Below, one piece after another: positions 35,254-45,711 of a DNA stretch of 64,000 nt. Both the position numbers and the translations under genes were made by a program. The stretch comes from Enterococcus mundtii (GTDB lineage: Bacteria; Bacillota; Bacilli; Lactobacillales; Enterococcaceae): positions 2,381,501 to 2,445,500 of the forward strand of contig NZ_CP025473.1 of the NCBI RefSeq assembly GCF_003957375.1, given 5' to 3'. A model generated the notes under the pieces. The model ran no database searches. It was not told the origin of the DNA and worked only from the letters and a program-made list of their open reading frames with translations. Numbering within the stretch: position 1 is the stretch's first letter; each line of letters begins with the position of its first letter.

Positions 35254-35904
35254 TTATTCAAAATAAAATTTTATACGTTCCAGCGCATTACGTTCCATCA
35301 ATTGCTGCCCGTATTCATTCAATGCTTCAGCTGTTCGTGTACTTTTTTCAGCGAATTCTAAAATACGTGCATATTGATTTTCAACATCGATTTGATTTAG
35401 ATTTTCCATCCAAAAGTGAACAACTAAATAATAACGTTCTTCTAATTGGTATAGATCTGTCCAAGCTGATTCTAACTGAACATCATTGGCAAGCTGGATC
35501 ACTTGCTCAAAGTCATTGAATACAAAGATTGCTCGTTGTTCACTTGCAGTAGTTGATTCTGTTAAGTCGCTTTCCTCTTCATTTGTAAGCATTTGATCTT
35601 GAAGAAACTCACTAACATCTGCGCTATTCAACGTCGATTCATTGTTTTGACCGATCTCTTCGTCTGGCATATTCTTACTGATAAACAGCTCTAGGCCATC
35701 CCCTTTTGGCAAAACTTGGAAAGTGACAGCTTCGCTACTTTGGAACTCCTCTTCAATATCCACTTCTTCTAAGATACTATAAAAAAAGTTTTCAATTTCT
35801 CTGTGGTTACCTAATAAATCTAAAAATGAGACCCCACGTTCTTCTAGGTCATCATGACCAATCATTACACGAATCGTATTCTCATTGATATGTTCCATTT
35901 CCAT
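35254..35904 (-). CDS. mecA: Adaptor protein MecA
   Basis: 216 aa ClpC adaptor (unrelated to the methicillin-resistance gene of the same name). The N-terminal substrate-recognition domain begins MEMEHINENTIRVMIGHDDL; an acidic linker near 95-125 leads to the C-terminal ClpC-binding domain (IFVFNDFEQVIQLANDV onwards). It targets proteins such as ComK/ComX-type regulators and Spx for degradation. Own terminator; spx lies directly upstream. Confidence 0.94.
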   Translation of the reverse strand: MEMEHINENTIRVMIGHDDLEERGVSFLDLLGNHREIENFFYSILEEVDIEEEFQSSEAVTFQVLPKGDGLELFISKNMPDEEIGQNNESTLNSADVSEFLQDQMLTNEEESDLTESTTASEQRAIFVFNDFEQVIQLANDVQLESAWTDLYQLEERYYLVVHFWMENLNQIDVENQYARILEFAEKSTRTAEALNEYGQQLMERNALERIKFYFE

Positions 35905-36014
35905 ATGCTACACCTCACTTTATCCCAACTATCCATATAGATTAATTGTAGCGAAATAAGAATAAATGTAAAGAAAAAATCATTAAGTCCTAAAAAAATA
36001 CAATTTATTTTTAA

Positions 36015-36053
36015 TAAAAAAAACTTAGAAAGACATCACATCCTCCTAAGTTT
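36015..36053 (-). terminator. Terminator of spx
   Basis: AAACTTAG (36021) pairs with CTAAGTTT (36046); eight T follow on the minus strand. Confidence 0.8.
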
Positions 36054-36066
36054 CATTCTGTGTTTT

Positions 36067-36465
36067 CTATAAACCAGCCATTAGCTGGGCTTGACGTAAT
36101 TCTAATTGACGAACATCTCGTGGTAAGAAACGACGAATTTCATCTTCATTAAAGCCAACTTGTAGACGTTTGTTATCGATCATAATTGGTCTACGTAACA
36201 AACCAGGATTGTTTTGTACAAGCTCTAAAAGTTCTTGTAATGGTAACTCATCAAGATCCATGTTTAATTTTTGGAAAACTTTTGAACGGGTAGAAATAAT
36301 TTCTTCTGTTCCGTCTTCCGTCATTTGTAAAATTGCTTTTAATTCAGAGCTATTAAGAGGTTCTGAAAAAATATTTCGCTCTACAAATGGAATCTGATGC
36401 TCTTGCAACCACGCACGAGCCTTTCTGCAGGAAGTACAACTTGGGGAAGTATATAGTGTTAACAA
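36067..36465 (-). CDS. spx: Transcriptional regulator Spx
   Basis: 132 aa ArsC-like regulator that binds the RNA polymerase alpha C-terminal domain and controls thiol-stress genes. The redox switch CTSC is at residues 10-13 and the RPIM motif near 92. Starts at TTG (36465) 9-10 bases behind AAAGGAG; upstream frame is closed. A TATAAT at 36545-36540 gives its promoter. Clp adaptors MecA and an SpxH-like protein are both in this window. Confidence 0.95.
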   Translation of the reverse strand: MLTLYTSPSCTSCRKARAWLQEHQIPFVERNIFSEPLNSSELKAILQMTEDGTEEIISTRSKVFQKLNMDLDELPLQELLELVQNNPGLLRRPIMIDNKRLQVGFNEDEIRRFLPRDVRQLELRQAQLMAGL

Positions 36466-36545
36466 CGTGCATCACTCCTTTTTGTGATTATAGCCACATT
36501 TTTGTAACAGAAGATCCTGAATATCTTCCATCTGTTTCTATTATA

Positions 36546-37195
36546 CCCAATCAACATTTAAATAGCTAGCTTTTTTTTAAATTATTTTAAAAAAAAATGA
36601 AAGTTATCTAAGACAGATATTCAGTTAAACCAAGGTTTCTACTTAATTCTAAGTAAAAAAATTAGAGTTTTCAAATACTTTTACAATACAAAAAACACAT
36701 AACACAGCACAAAAATCTGTACTAGTCTTTTTGAAAACTTTAAGAATGATAGCGTTTTTTTCACGTGTAATGTTTTTTATTTATTTAATAACAAAAAATT
36801 TTTTAAACTTAGAAAATAAAAAAAACTAAAAAAATGTTGATTTTAACGCGACTATAAAATTGAAGTAACGGATGCGTTCAATGGAAAAGTCAAAACCTAC
36901 TAGCCAGCTTGCTAGTTAACGTTATTTTATATTTTACTAATTTTATTTTTTCTGTATTAAAAAAACAAGTTGTCTTTTGTTTTATTTATTTTTTACTATT
37001 ATAATCCATTTGGCGAAGTGGAAAATAGATTTGTTGATTTCTTTATAATAAAATTAATTATTTTTAGTTAAAAAAACTAAAATACACAAACCTTATTCTG
37101 TCAAGTAATCAGAAATATAGTAATAAAAACCTTTAAATCTCAACGTTTTTATCACCTTTTTTTTGATACAATAAGCGAGGATTTGTGAAAAGATA
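36546..37195. other. Long, very AT-rich intergenic region between spx and the HAD gene
   Basis: About 650 bases with long A and T tracts, well above the AT content of the neighbourhood. Divergent promoters must lie here. ACTAGC/GCTAGT forms a small hairpin at 36899-36916. No gene, known RNA or repeat family seen. Confidence 0.4.
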
Positions 37196-37219
37196 GAATA
37201 TTGAAAGGCGTGTAATAAT

Positions 37220-37942
37220 TTGATTAAATCAGTTGTATTTGATGTTGACGATACAATGTATGATCAGCAACAACCATTTAAGAATTCAGTTCAAAGCGTG
37301 GTACCTCAAGTAGCAAAAGAAGATATGCATGGATTATATATCCGTTTCCGCCATCACAGCGACGAGAATTTCCCAAAAGTCATGGCTGGAGAATGGACAC
37401 TTGATTATATGCGTGCACACCGCATTAGTCAGTCCTTAATCGATCTAGGTTATTCACCTATCTCTGATGAAAAATGCTTGGTTTTCCAAGAAGTCTACGA
37501 AGAGGAACTAGCAAATATCTCTCTTCATCCTGAAGTAAAAAAAACACTTGATTTTCTTAAAGAAAAAAATATTCCATTAGGGATCATCACCAATGGACCA
37601 ACTGATCATCAAACAAAAAAATTAAATCAACTTCAATTAACAAATTGGATTCCTGCTGATTGTATGCTAGTTTCTGAAGCAACTGGCTTTCAAAAACCAG
37701 AAAAGGAAATCTTCCAATTAGCCGAGAAAACTTTCAATATGTCACCTAATGAAACCCTATACGTTGGCGATAATTACGAAAACGATGTGTTAGGTGCTAA
37801 GAGTGCCAATTGGCAGACGTTATGGTTTAATCACCGCAAGCGTTCCGTCAACGAGCATCCGGTGTGTGATGTAGAGATCAATGAGTTCGATCAACTGCTA
37901 TCCGCTATAAAAACTGCTGTAGGAGAAGCTCAGCTTGTCTGA
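37220..37942 (+). CDS. HAD-superfamily hydrolase
   Basis: 240 aa phosphatase-like protein. Motif I FDVDDTMYD near residue 8 (nucleophile Asp), motif II GIITNGPTDHQ near 116, motif III Lys in FQKPEKEIF near 155 and motif IV YVGDNYENDVLGAK near 178. Cap domain between motifs I and II. Starts at TTG 37220 behind GAAAGG. Substrate unknown. Own terminator. Confidence 0.87.
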   Translation: MIKSVVFDVDDTMYDQQQPFKNSVQSVVPQVAKEDMHGLYIRFRHHSDENFPKVMAGEWTLDYMRAHRISQSLIDLGYSPISDEKCLVFQEVYEEELANISLHPEVKKTLDFLKEKNIPLGIITNGPTDHQTKKLNQLQLTNWIPADCMLVSEATGFQKPEKEIFQLAEKTFNMSPNETLYVGDNYENDVLGAKSANWQTLWFNHRKRSVNEHPVCDVEINEFDQLLSAIKTAVGEAQLV

Positions 37943-37975
37943 TCAAATAAGCATCTGCGAATAAATAAACAAGCA

Positions 37976-38030
37976 AAGCCAAGGAAGATCACTGCGCAGA
38001 TTTGCGAGGCTATCTTCCTTGGCTTATTTA
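37976..38030. terminator. Terminator after the HAD gene
   Basis: AAGCCAAGGAAGAT pairs perfectly with ATCTTCCTTGGCTT around a 22-base loop that holds a second small CGCA/TGCG hairpin. Convergent with the helicase gene. Confidence 0.85.
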
Positions 38031-38078
38031 CTGTTTCCTGTATAAGAGAGTAATTACTCAATAAATGATCTTTACGTT

Positions 38079-41000
38079 TTATTCGTCATTTTCACCAATA
38101 CTTAGAATCAAACGAATATCGTCTTCTGTTAGTTTCGTCAATTGTTCTTCGTTTCCTTGGATTACTTTTTGGAACAATTCTCGTTTTTCTTGCTGTAAGG
38201 AATCCATTCGTTCTTCGATTGTTCCTTCAGCAATCATTCGCCATACTTCAACAACATTTTTTTGTCCAATACGATGGGCTCTTCCAGCAGCTTGTTCTTC
38301 GATCGCTGGGTTCCACCATAAATCATAAAGGATGACTGTATCTGCGCCAGTTAGATTTAACCCAGTCCCTCCTGCTTTAAGTGAAATAAGAAAGACATCT
38401 TTTTCACCCGCGTTGAAAGCATCGACCATGGTTAAACGATCTTGTGCCTTTGTACTTCCTCGTAAATAAAAGGTACTTAACCCTAATTCAGCTAACTCCT
38501 CTTGAAGGATCGTCAACATACCTGTAAATTGGGAGAATAACAAGACACGACGGTTATTTTCTTTTGCTGCTAGTAATAAATCTTTTACTTGTTCTAACTT
38601 ACCTGATCCACCTTGATAGTCTTCTACAAACAAGCGAGGATCACAACAAATTTGACGTAAACGTGTCAGTCCTGCCAAGATGCCGATCCGATTCTTTTTG
38701 AACGACTCTGAATCCATAGCTGATACTTCTTCACGCATTTGTCTCAAATAGGCAAGATACACTGTTTTTTGTTCTTCCGTCAACGCAGAATAAAGGTTCA
38801 TTTCAGTTTTTTCTGGTAAATCTTTGAGAACTGTTTGCTTATCTCGTCTTAAAACAAAAGGTCGGATCATTTGCGCGATTTCATCTGTCGTCAATTCTCT
38901 AAAACGTGTCCGATTCGGAAAGAACCCTGGCATGATCGTAGCAAATAGTGACCATAGTTCTTCAAGGCTATTTTCGATTGGTGTCCCACTTAAAGCAAAC
39001 CGCTGCGGAATATGCAACTCTCGTAAAGCTTGAGCAGTCTTTGTGCTGCTATTTTTCACCATTTGCGCTTCATCTAAGACTAAATAATTAATTGTCGATG
39101 ATTGATATTCTGAAAGATCCTGACGTAAGCTCGCATAAGAAGTAACACGAATATCTACTTTTTCAACTAACAAAGTTTCTCGCTCTTTCTTATTGCCATT
39201 GATCACTTGGACACTCAATGAGGGCGCAAACTTTTTCACTTCGGCTTGCCAGTTATAGATCAAACTCGCCGGTGCTACAATCAAGGCGTCCAATGAACCT
39301 TTTTCTTCTTTCTCCGAAAGCAGAAAAGCAATAGTCTGCAACGTTTTCCCTAGACCCATTTCATCAGCTAAAATGCCACCAAATTGATAATGACCTAACA
39401 TTTTCAACCATTGGAATCCTTGCTTCTGATAGTCTCTAAGCTCTGCTTGTAAATTCTTTGGTAAAGCGGCTTCGTAATTCGTAGGATCGATCAAGTCTTG
39501 AGTCATTTGTTGGAAAGAATCGCCAAAACTAGCATTACTTCCTGTAAATTGTTCTTTGATCATCAATCCTTGATTTTTTGGCACTTGGATAACGCCATCG
39601 TCTGAACGGATCGTATCTCTGAATTGTTGTAGGATTTTGCTTGTTTGTTGGAATTCTTCTGAATCAAAAGACAATACCTGTCCACTTTCTAAGGTATAAA
39701 ATGAATCATTTCTTAACAAACTCTGCAAAACATTGTCGATTTCATGCTCGTTGATTCCTGTCACATCAAAGCGGATATCTAGCCATGATCCTGTTTCTTC
39801 TACTTCAATCTGTGGTTGGTGTTTTTGTGCATCTAGATATAATTCCCGTAATTTTTTTCCTATACGGACTTCTCCAAATTGACGAAAAACAGCTAATTCT
39901 GTCCGGAAAAACTGATACAATGCTTCACCTTCAGGTAATGGACGTTCGTAGCCCGTTTTATTTTTCCGGTAACGGTACATACGAAACAAATCAAGAACCC
40001 GATGTTCTTGCGCCGTATCTCTCAATATTTCGGTAGTTTGCTCAGCAAGCGTTTCATGTCGTTCATCTGTGGAGAACACAACATCTCCATATACAAAATC
40101 GATCCTTGCTTGAATTTTCCCTTTCATTTTTTTAAAAACAAAGACAAACTCTACTGGAATATCTGCGACTTCTGCTGTCACTTCATCATCAATAGCAACG
40201 GTTCCTATCTGATCTAAAAGCGGTAAAATTTCTTTAAATAAAGAAGACAATTCTTTTTTATGAAAGGCAACTTCTGGCTCTTCAAAACGTTTCATCAGTT
40301 GTTTCCAAGTCAAATAGATCGTCTGTTGCTGTTTAGTCAAATGATAGATAGTACCTTGTCTGATCCCCCACTGATAGTGAGACAAGTACAAATCAAAGTC
40401 ACTTACGGCAGTCAATTGATACTGTATTTCTCTCTTCTTGACTTGAAAACTTAGCGGTTTCGTATCGTCTGAAAACTGGATGCCATGATAAGTTTGATCA
40501 TTGATCTGTAGTTTCAAACGTGTCGATTGATTCATACGCTCTAACAAAGATTTCGACTGATCGATTGGCAAAAGTAAGTAACGCTTGTCTAATTTCCCTT
40601 TTACCAAGACACCGTTTGCGCCTAATAATGTTTGCGTCTGTGCAATACCTGCGAATAGATCCATTAGTTGTTGATCTTCTTGTTGGAAAACTCGGTGCTC
40701 TAAACGGAATTGATACTGTTTATTGACCGTATAGTTTTCTTCTTCTGTATACGCCTGTAAAAATTCATAAATATTTTTTACGATGTATGTCTTCTTAGGT
40801 GTTTCTAGAAAGCCCACACGTAGATATACCGCCAAAATAGACAGTTCTGGATGGTATTGATTGGTTTCGATCTGTTCGACATGATAATCGATCACTAAGG
40901 GTTGCAAGGATTTAGTAGAAGTCTTCCCTTTTAATCGGGCAAATCCTTTTGTCAACAGTTCTCCTTCACTGGACTTTTTCGTTGGTTCAATCATTTTTTG

Positions 41001-41273
41001 ATCTTTCTGCATGATACGAGAAAGTTGTTTCGATCGTAAATAAAGTTCTACTGCAACAGTGTGCTTGCAATAATGATGTTCTTCCCAGTATGGGCATTGA
41101 CAGTAGTCGATTTCTTTTGCTGTACCATCTAAATCAACTAAATACAGCTCACTACCTAAAACCTCTGCATGCCACACATTGTCTTCTTGATCTGGGACAA
41201 CCGATAACACACGGTCTTCTTGCAAATATTGACGCCCTCTTGCAATGACTTTTTCCGGAATACTCCATTTCAT
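38079..41273 (-). CDS. Snf2/SWI2-family helicase-like ATPase with SWIM zinc finger
   Basis: 1064 aa. An N-terminal SWIM finger (CQCPYWEEHHYCKHTVAVEL, residues 58-77) is followed by a long bacterial-SNF2-type region and the SF2 core: ADEMGLGKTLQTIAF near 640, LDEAQMVKN near 735, ALSGTPIENSLEELWS near 762, and the C-terminal LKAGGTGLNLTGADTVI and QAAGRAHRIGQ motifs. A DNA translocase that may remodel RNA polymerase or other complexes. Start at ATG 41273; it follows sbcC by 18 bases, so it is part of the sbcD-sbcC unit. Confidence 0.92.
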   Translation of the reverse strand: MKWSIPEKVIARGRQYLQEDRVLSVVPDQEDNVWHAEVLGSELYLVDLDGTAKEIDYCQCPYWEEHHYCKHTVAVELYLRSKQLSRIMQKDQKMIEPTKKSSEGELLTKGFARLKGKTSTKSLQPLVIDYHVEQIETNQYHPELSILAVYLRVGFLETPKKTYIVKNIYEFLQAYTEEENYTVNKQYQFRLEHRVFQQEDQQLMDLFAGIAQTQTLLGANGVLVKGKLDKRYLLLPIDQSKSLLERMNQSTRLKLQINDQTYHGIQFSDDTKPLSFQVKKREIQYQLTAVSDFDLYLSHYQWGIRQGTIYHLTKQQQTIYLTWKQLMKRFEEPEVAFHKKELSSLFKEILPLLDQIGTVAIDDEVTAEVADIPVEFVFVFKKMKGKIQARIDFVYGDVVFSTDERHETLAEQTTEILRDTAQEHRVLDLFRMYRYRKNKTGYERPLPEGEALYQFFRTELAVFRQFGEVRIGKKLRELYLDAQKHQPQIEVEETGSWLDIRFDVTGINEHEIDNVLQSLLRNDSFYTLESGQVLSFDSEEFQQTSKILQQFRDTIRSDDGVIQVPKNQGLMIKEQFTGSNASFGDSFQQMTQDLIDPTNYEAALPKNLQAELRDYQKQGFQWLKMLGHYQFGGILADEMGLGKTLQTIAFLLSEKEEKGSLDALIVAPASLIYNWQAEVKKFAPSLSVQVINGNKKERETLLVEKVDIRVTSYASLRQDLSEYQSSTINYLVLDEAQMVKNSSTKTAQALRELHIPQRFALSGTPIENSLEELWSLFATIMPGFFPNRTRFRELTTDEIAQMIRPFVLRRDKQTVLKDLPEKTEMNLYSALTEEQKTVYLAYLRQMREEVSAMDSESFKKNRIGILAGLTRLRQICCDPRLFVEDYQGGSGKLEQVKDLLLAAKENNRRVLLFSQFTGMLTILQEELAELGLSTFYLRGSTKAQDRLTMVDAFNAGEKDVFLISLKAGGTGLNLTGADTVILYDLWWNPAIEEQAAGRAHRIGQKNVVEVWRMIAEGTIEERMDSLQQEKRELFQKVIQGNEEQLTKLTEDDIRLILSIGENDE

Positions 41274-41291
41274 TGTTATCAATCTCCCTTC

Positions 41292-44200
41292 TTAACCAAA
41301 ATGGTAGCGTATTTCACTCTGTCCACTACCTTTTGTATCAATTCGTATTTGTTGCAAGACACGTTCTTTCAACTCACGTACATGGCTGATGATCCCGATC
41401 ATCCTGCCTTCGCTTTCAACTGTTTCTAATGCTTCCATCGCCATTTCCAAGGCTTCTTCATCCAGTGAACCAAACCCTTCATCAATAAACAATGCTTCGA
41501 TCGTGATCCCACCAGCTTGCGCTTGAATCACTTCTGCCAAGGCTAAAGCTAATGATAATGCAGCAATAAAGCTTTCGCCTCCGGATAAAGTATGCGATCC
41601 TCTGGTCGTTCCTGCTTCATCATCGTACACGTTGATCTCCAGACCAGTCTTTCCCCGGTAACTACCGACTTCTTCATCTAATTCAAACTGATAGCGGCTT
41701 TTTGTCAATCGTATCAAATGTTCATTAGCGACTTGCAAGACTTCTTGTAAATAAACTTGCAAGACATAACGTTCAATGCTTGTTTTTTTAGGATTTTCAC
41801 CATTCATCGTCTGTGATAATTGTTGCAACTGGATCAATTCATCTAGTTGTTCCTGACTATTTTGATAACTTGTAGTAAATTCCATGACCACTTTCTGATT
41901 GGTTTTATACTCTTGTTGTAAGTGATAGATCAATTGTTGCTGCTCTTCAATGTGTTGTTTGATTTTTTCGATTCGTTCACTCAACACTGTCAAATCTTGG
42001 GATTTTTCATCATAGGTGACATGTTCCAATTGTTCTAAGCGAGTGGAAAGCACCAACTGTTTCGTTTGATACTCCTTGATCGTTGTTTTTCTATTTTCGT
42101 ATGTGACTGTTTCTTTTAACAACGCTGCTATTGCTTCTTGCGAAGAAAAATCAGTGTGTTGCTCCAAGAAACTAGAGATTTTACATTGTTCTTTCCCATA
42201 TTGAGCAGTTGTCTTTTCGATTTGTTCAGTCAACGTTTCGATTTTAGTCGTCAAAACAGCTGATTCTTGCTGGAGTTTCTCACCTTGGGCCATTTGCTCT
42301 TCCAATTCTTGCTTGCTCTTGCTCGACTGTTTGGCTAATTGATCAGCTTCTTTTACTAAAGTATCAATGTCTTCTGTTACTAATTGTTGACTCAATCCTG
42401 CCATCTCACCTTGGAGTCGTTGGATTTTTTCATTATGGAGCATTTGTTGCGCTTTGATCTGTTCAATTTGTTCTTTGTTGCTGGCTAGTTCTTCCATGAC
42501 CCTTACATGTGCTTCTTCTGCTTTTTTGATTTCCTTTAAACGAGCATTGAGGGTTTTCTCTATTTCCGCCAACCCTTGAACAATATTTTCTTGCACATCT
42601 ATTTGGAAGGTGTCTTTTAACTCTGTGTTCAAATAAATTGCTTGTTGATCCAACTGTTGACTCGTTTCCATTTGTTGCTGGCTTAAACGAGCAAGCTGTT
42701 GGTTGATTTTTTCGATTTCTGCTTCTTTCCGACCAATTTCTTGATGCGTTTTTTCGATCGATTGTTCTGCTTGGACCATTTTTTCTTCAAGCACAGCTAA
42801 GTTTTCTTGCACTGATTCACGATTATCCGGTGTCAATGGATGCTCCGTTGCACCACACACTGGACAAGGTTCACCAGGTATCAATAGGGTTTGTAAATAA
42901 GTAATTTGTTGCTTTGCCCAGTCGCTTTTACATTGATTGAAATCGTGTGTTTGTTGTTCAAGTAATCGTTGTTTTCCTACCAATTGCTCTGTTGTTTGTT
43001 CAAAGTACTGATGATTTTTTACTAGTTCTTTGTCAAGGTGATCAAGGTGTTGCTGTTGTTCACAGTAACGTTCCCCTTCTAAACGTAAACGTTCATAAAC
43101 CAACTGTTTTTCTTGTAGTTCCCCTTGTGTTGCTAAAACGGTTTGACTCATTTGTTGTCTTTCTTGAAGGATCAATTGCTGATCTGCCAGTTGTTGGATT
43201 TTTTGCTGTAATTCACTGACTTTTTTTTCTATTACGGAAAATTCCGATTGTTTTTTTCTGAAAGTATCAGCCACTGGGATCAATCGTTGCTTTTCTTGGA
43301 GCATTTGACTCATTTTTGCTATTTTTTTTTCGGTATTTTCTCGTACGTCCGCCTGTTCTTGCCATTTCTGTAAATCACTTGCCACCTTATTGAAAGCAAT
43401 AATTAGTTGCTGTTTTTCACTTTCCTGTGTGGTAAGTGATTCTTGGTATTCTTTGCTACGTTCAAGCGGGGTGCGCAATTGCTGAGCAACTTCATAATGA
43501 GAAATCCACCTTTGGTGCTCCTCGATCACTTGCTGTTGCTCATTGAGCATTTGTTGTTCTGCTAATAATTGTTGCTTTTCTTCATAAGCAGATTTTTGAT
43601 TTTTCCCGTGGTAGTAATCCGTCTCGCTGATTTTTTGTTCTTCTTTCAGTTGCTCTAATACTTCTTGCTCTGATGCGAGTCTTGTTGAAATTTGATTTTG
43701 ATGCTCGTGCCACTCATTGATCACTGTCTCAAAAGATTGTAGACCAGCCGGTTGCTTCTCCTCATAGGAACTAAATTGCCTTTGCAATAAGACTAATTCT
43801 TGCTCCAAATGATCCAGTTCTTTTTGCTTGTTCTTGGCTTTTTCTTTCAATTGTTCGGTGAATCGTTGAAAGAATTGTGTACCAAATAAGTTACGTAAAA
43901 CTGTTTCTTTTTCACTACTAGAGGAAATCAAGAAATTCCGAAATTCTCCTTGTGGCAGTAAAACGATCTGTGAAAATTGTTTCGCATCTAAATTCAATAG
44001 TTCTTTGATTTCTTGATCAACTTCACTACGTTTTGTTAATTGTCGAATTTCTTTTCCTTTTTCATCAAAGATCGTTAAACTGACTTTTGCCGCCTGTTTT
44101 CTCATGCCTTCACCCTTGCGTTTAGCTAACAATTGTTCAGGCTTACGTTCGACTTCATAACGCAACTGTTGATGTTCAAACGAAAAAAAGACACTCGTTT

Positions 44201-44423
44201 CGTCTTCTGGTGTCGCAAATAATGACCGCATCTCTTTGCCAGACCGCAACCTTCCAGATGTTTCTCCAAAAAGCGCATAGGTCATACCATCAAAAATCGT
44301 TGTTTTGCCAGACCCTGTTTTTCCTGTAATCAAAAACAAGGCCGCTTGGGTCAATTTTGAGAAATCAATCGTTTCATCGATAAATGGGCCAAAATTTTTC
44401 AATCGTAACGTCTGTGGTTTCAT
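41292..44423 (-). CDS. sbcC: Exonuclease subunit SbcC
   Basis: 1043 aa SMC-like ATPase. Walker A ITGKTGSGKTTIFDG near residue 33, very long coiled coils rich in Gln/Glu/Leu, a zinc hook CPVC near 527 in the middle, and the C-terminal LSGGESFIAALSLALAL plus FIDEGFGSLDEEALE. With SbcD it opens hairpins and processes blocked DNA ends. It starts 6 bases after sbcD. Confidence 0.95.
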   Translation of the reverse strand: MKPQTLRLKNFGPFIDETIDFSKLTQAALFLITGKTGSGKTTIFDGMTYALFGETSGRLRSGKEMRSLFATPEDETSVFFSFEHQQLRYEVERKPEQLLAKRKGEGMRKQAAKVSLTIFDEKGKEIRQLTKRSEVDQEIKELLNLDAKQFSQIVLLPQGEFRNFLISSSSEKETVLRNLFGTQFFQRFTEQLKEKAKNKQKELDHLEQELVLLQRQFSSYEEKQPAGLQSFETVINEWHEHQNQISTRLASEQEVLEQLKEEQKISETDYYHGKNQKSAYEEKQQLLAEQQMLNEQQQVIEEHQRWISHYEVAQQLRTPLERSKEYQESLTTQESEKQQLIIAFNKVASDLQKWQEQADVRENTEKKIAKMSQMLQEKQRLIPVADTFRKKQSEFSVIEKKVSELQQKIQQLADQQLILQERQQMSQTVLATQGELQEKQLVYERLRLEGERYCEQQQHLDHLDKELVKNHQYFEQTTEQLVGKQRLLEQQTHDFNQCKSDWAKQQITYLQTLLIPGEPCPVCGATEHPLTPDNRESVQENLAVLEEKMVQAEQSIEKTHQEIGRKEAEIEKINQQLARLSQQQMETSQQLDQQAIYLNTELKDTFQIDVQENIVQGLAEIEKTLNARLKEIKKAEEAHVRVMEELASNKEQIEQIKAQQMLHNEKIQRLQGEMAGLSQQLVTEDIDTLVKEADQLAKQSSKSKQELEEQMAQGEKLQQESAVLTTKIETLTEQIEKTTAQYGKEQCKISSFLEQHTDFSSQEAIAALLKETVTYENRKTTIKEYQTKQLVLSTRLEQLEHVTYDEKSQDLTVLSERIEKIKQHIEEQQQLIYHLQQEYKTNQKVVMEFTTSYQNSQEQLDELIQLQQLSQTMNGENPKKTSIERYVLQVYLQEVLQVANEHLIRLTKSRYQFELDEEVGSYRGKTGLEINVYDDEAGTTRGSHTLSGGESFIAALSLALALAEVIQAQAGGITIEALFIDEGFGSLDEEALEMAMEALETVESEGRMIGIISHVRELKERVLQQIRIDTKGSGQSEIRYHFG

Positions 44424-44429
44424 ACTTGA

Positions 44430-45548
44430 TCATTCCGTTTCTGTGAGTTCTTGCAACGTTTCTTCTAACCAGCTCATTTGTTGTTCTGTCATCGGTTCAT
44501 CCACCATTTCAGTAAAGAATGTTTCCGCGAGTTTCTTTGGTTGCTTGATTTCAAGTGTCTGTCGTTTGCTTGTGGAACGATGCCGTCCATTGACACGTTC
44601 GACACCAAGTATTCGAGGATAGATTGCTCGTAGTTGATTCATCATGTTAGGGATAACTGCGCGATCTTTTAAATAAATCTGCAAATAATTTTCTCGGTTG
44701 ATCGTATGGTAAAAACTTGGATCTAATAATTCTTTAAAACTAGCAGTTACTTCAGCGAGATCATACAAAGGTGTGATTTCTTGAAAATCCAACACCAAGG
44801 TGTCAGTTAGATCAACGATCCAAACACCTTTTTTCTGATTGATTTCTGAAAGCGAGAATTTAAGCGGCGAACCACTGTATCTAGCATTTTCTTGCTGCAA
44901 GGCCGCTTGATTATGGAGATGTCCTAACGCGACATAATCAAATGGCTCCAATAAACTACCTGGAATCGCATCTAGTCCGCCCACTTCGATTTTTGTTTCT
45001 GAATCTGATTTCTTACTACCAGTCACAAAAAAGTGACTGACTAGCACCTGTTTTTTTTCAGGATCAAAAGCGAGTTGCATCTGGTCAACCACTTTTTCCA
45101 TTGCTTGTTGGACCGTGCGGATCGTATCATCTTCAAAATAACTTCTAGCAGAGATTGGTTCAAAATAAGGCAATAAGAAAAATTGAGTATTTTGATAGTC
45201 GATAGGTTGGAAAGCTTCAGCAAATCGGGTGTGTAAAAAAAATTTTGTTTGGCTGAACCATTCCGTGCCAGCAGATAATCGAACACTACTATCATGGTTT
45301 CCAGAGATAGCGAAAATCGGGAATTTTTCGTTCAGGTTCCAGTTGATCATCAGCCGATTGAATATCTCTACGGCTTCTACGGCTGGGATGCTTCGATCAT
45401 AGAGATCACCTGCAATGACGATCGCATCCACTTTTTCCTTTTTCGCAATCGTTAAAATCTCAGATAGTACATGTTCTTGCTCTTTAAGTAAATCGTAGCC
45501 CTGCAATTTTTTTCCTATATGCCAATCTGCTGTATGTAAAAAACGCAT
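44430..45548 (-). CDS. sbcD: Exonuclease subunit SbcD
   Basis: 372 aa metallophosphoesterase nuclease. Metal-binding motifs in order: TADWHIGKKL at residue 7, IAGDLYDRS near 46, SGNHDSSVR near 84 and ALGHLHNQ near 207. Partner of SbcC encoded directly downstream. Confidence 0.95.
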   Translation of the reverse strand: MRFLHTADWHIGKKLQGYDLLKEQEHVLSEILTIAKKEKVDAIVIAGDLYDRSIPAVEAVEIFNRLMINWNLNEKFPIFAISGNHDSSVRLSAGTEWFSQTKFFLHTRFAEAFQPIDYQNTQFFLLPYFEPISARSYFEDDTIRTVQQAMEKVVDQMQLAFDPEKKQVLVSHFFVTGSKKSDSETKIEVGGLDAIPGSLLEPFDYVALGHLHNQAALQQENARYSGSPLKFSLSEINQKKGVWIVDLTDTLVLDFQEITPLYDLAEVTASFKELLDPSFYHTINRENYLQIYLKDRAVIPNMMNQLRAIYPRILGVERVNGRHRSTSKRQTLEIKQPKKLAETFFTEMVDEPMTEQQMSWLEETLQELTETE

Positions 45549-45642
45549 CTCATCACCTCAAAAAAATATCCTTCTTACTATTATAACACTTCCATCAAGG
45601 ACATGACAGCTAGAATCACTTACAAAAAGGGGGTTTTATAAC

Positions 45643-45694
45643 AAAAAAAGCGATAAAGAAGCGGCGTCTTAGACAATCCGTTTCTTTTATCACT
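45643..45694 (-). terminator. Terminator downstream of plsC-like gene
   Basis: AAAAGCGATAAAGAAGCGG pairs with CCGTTTCTTTTATCACT-type complement; seven T follow on the minus strand. Confidence 0.75.
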
Positions 45695-45711
45695 CATCGA
45701 ATAAAGAACAA

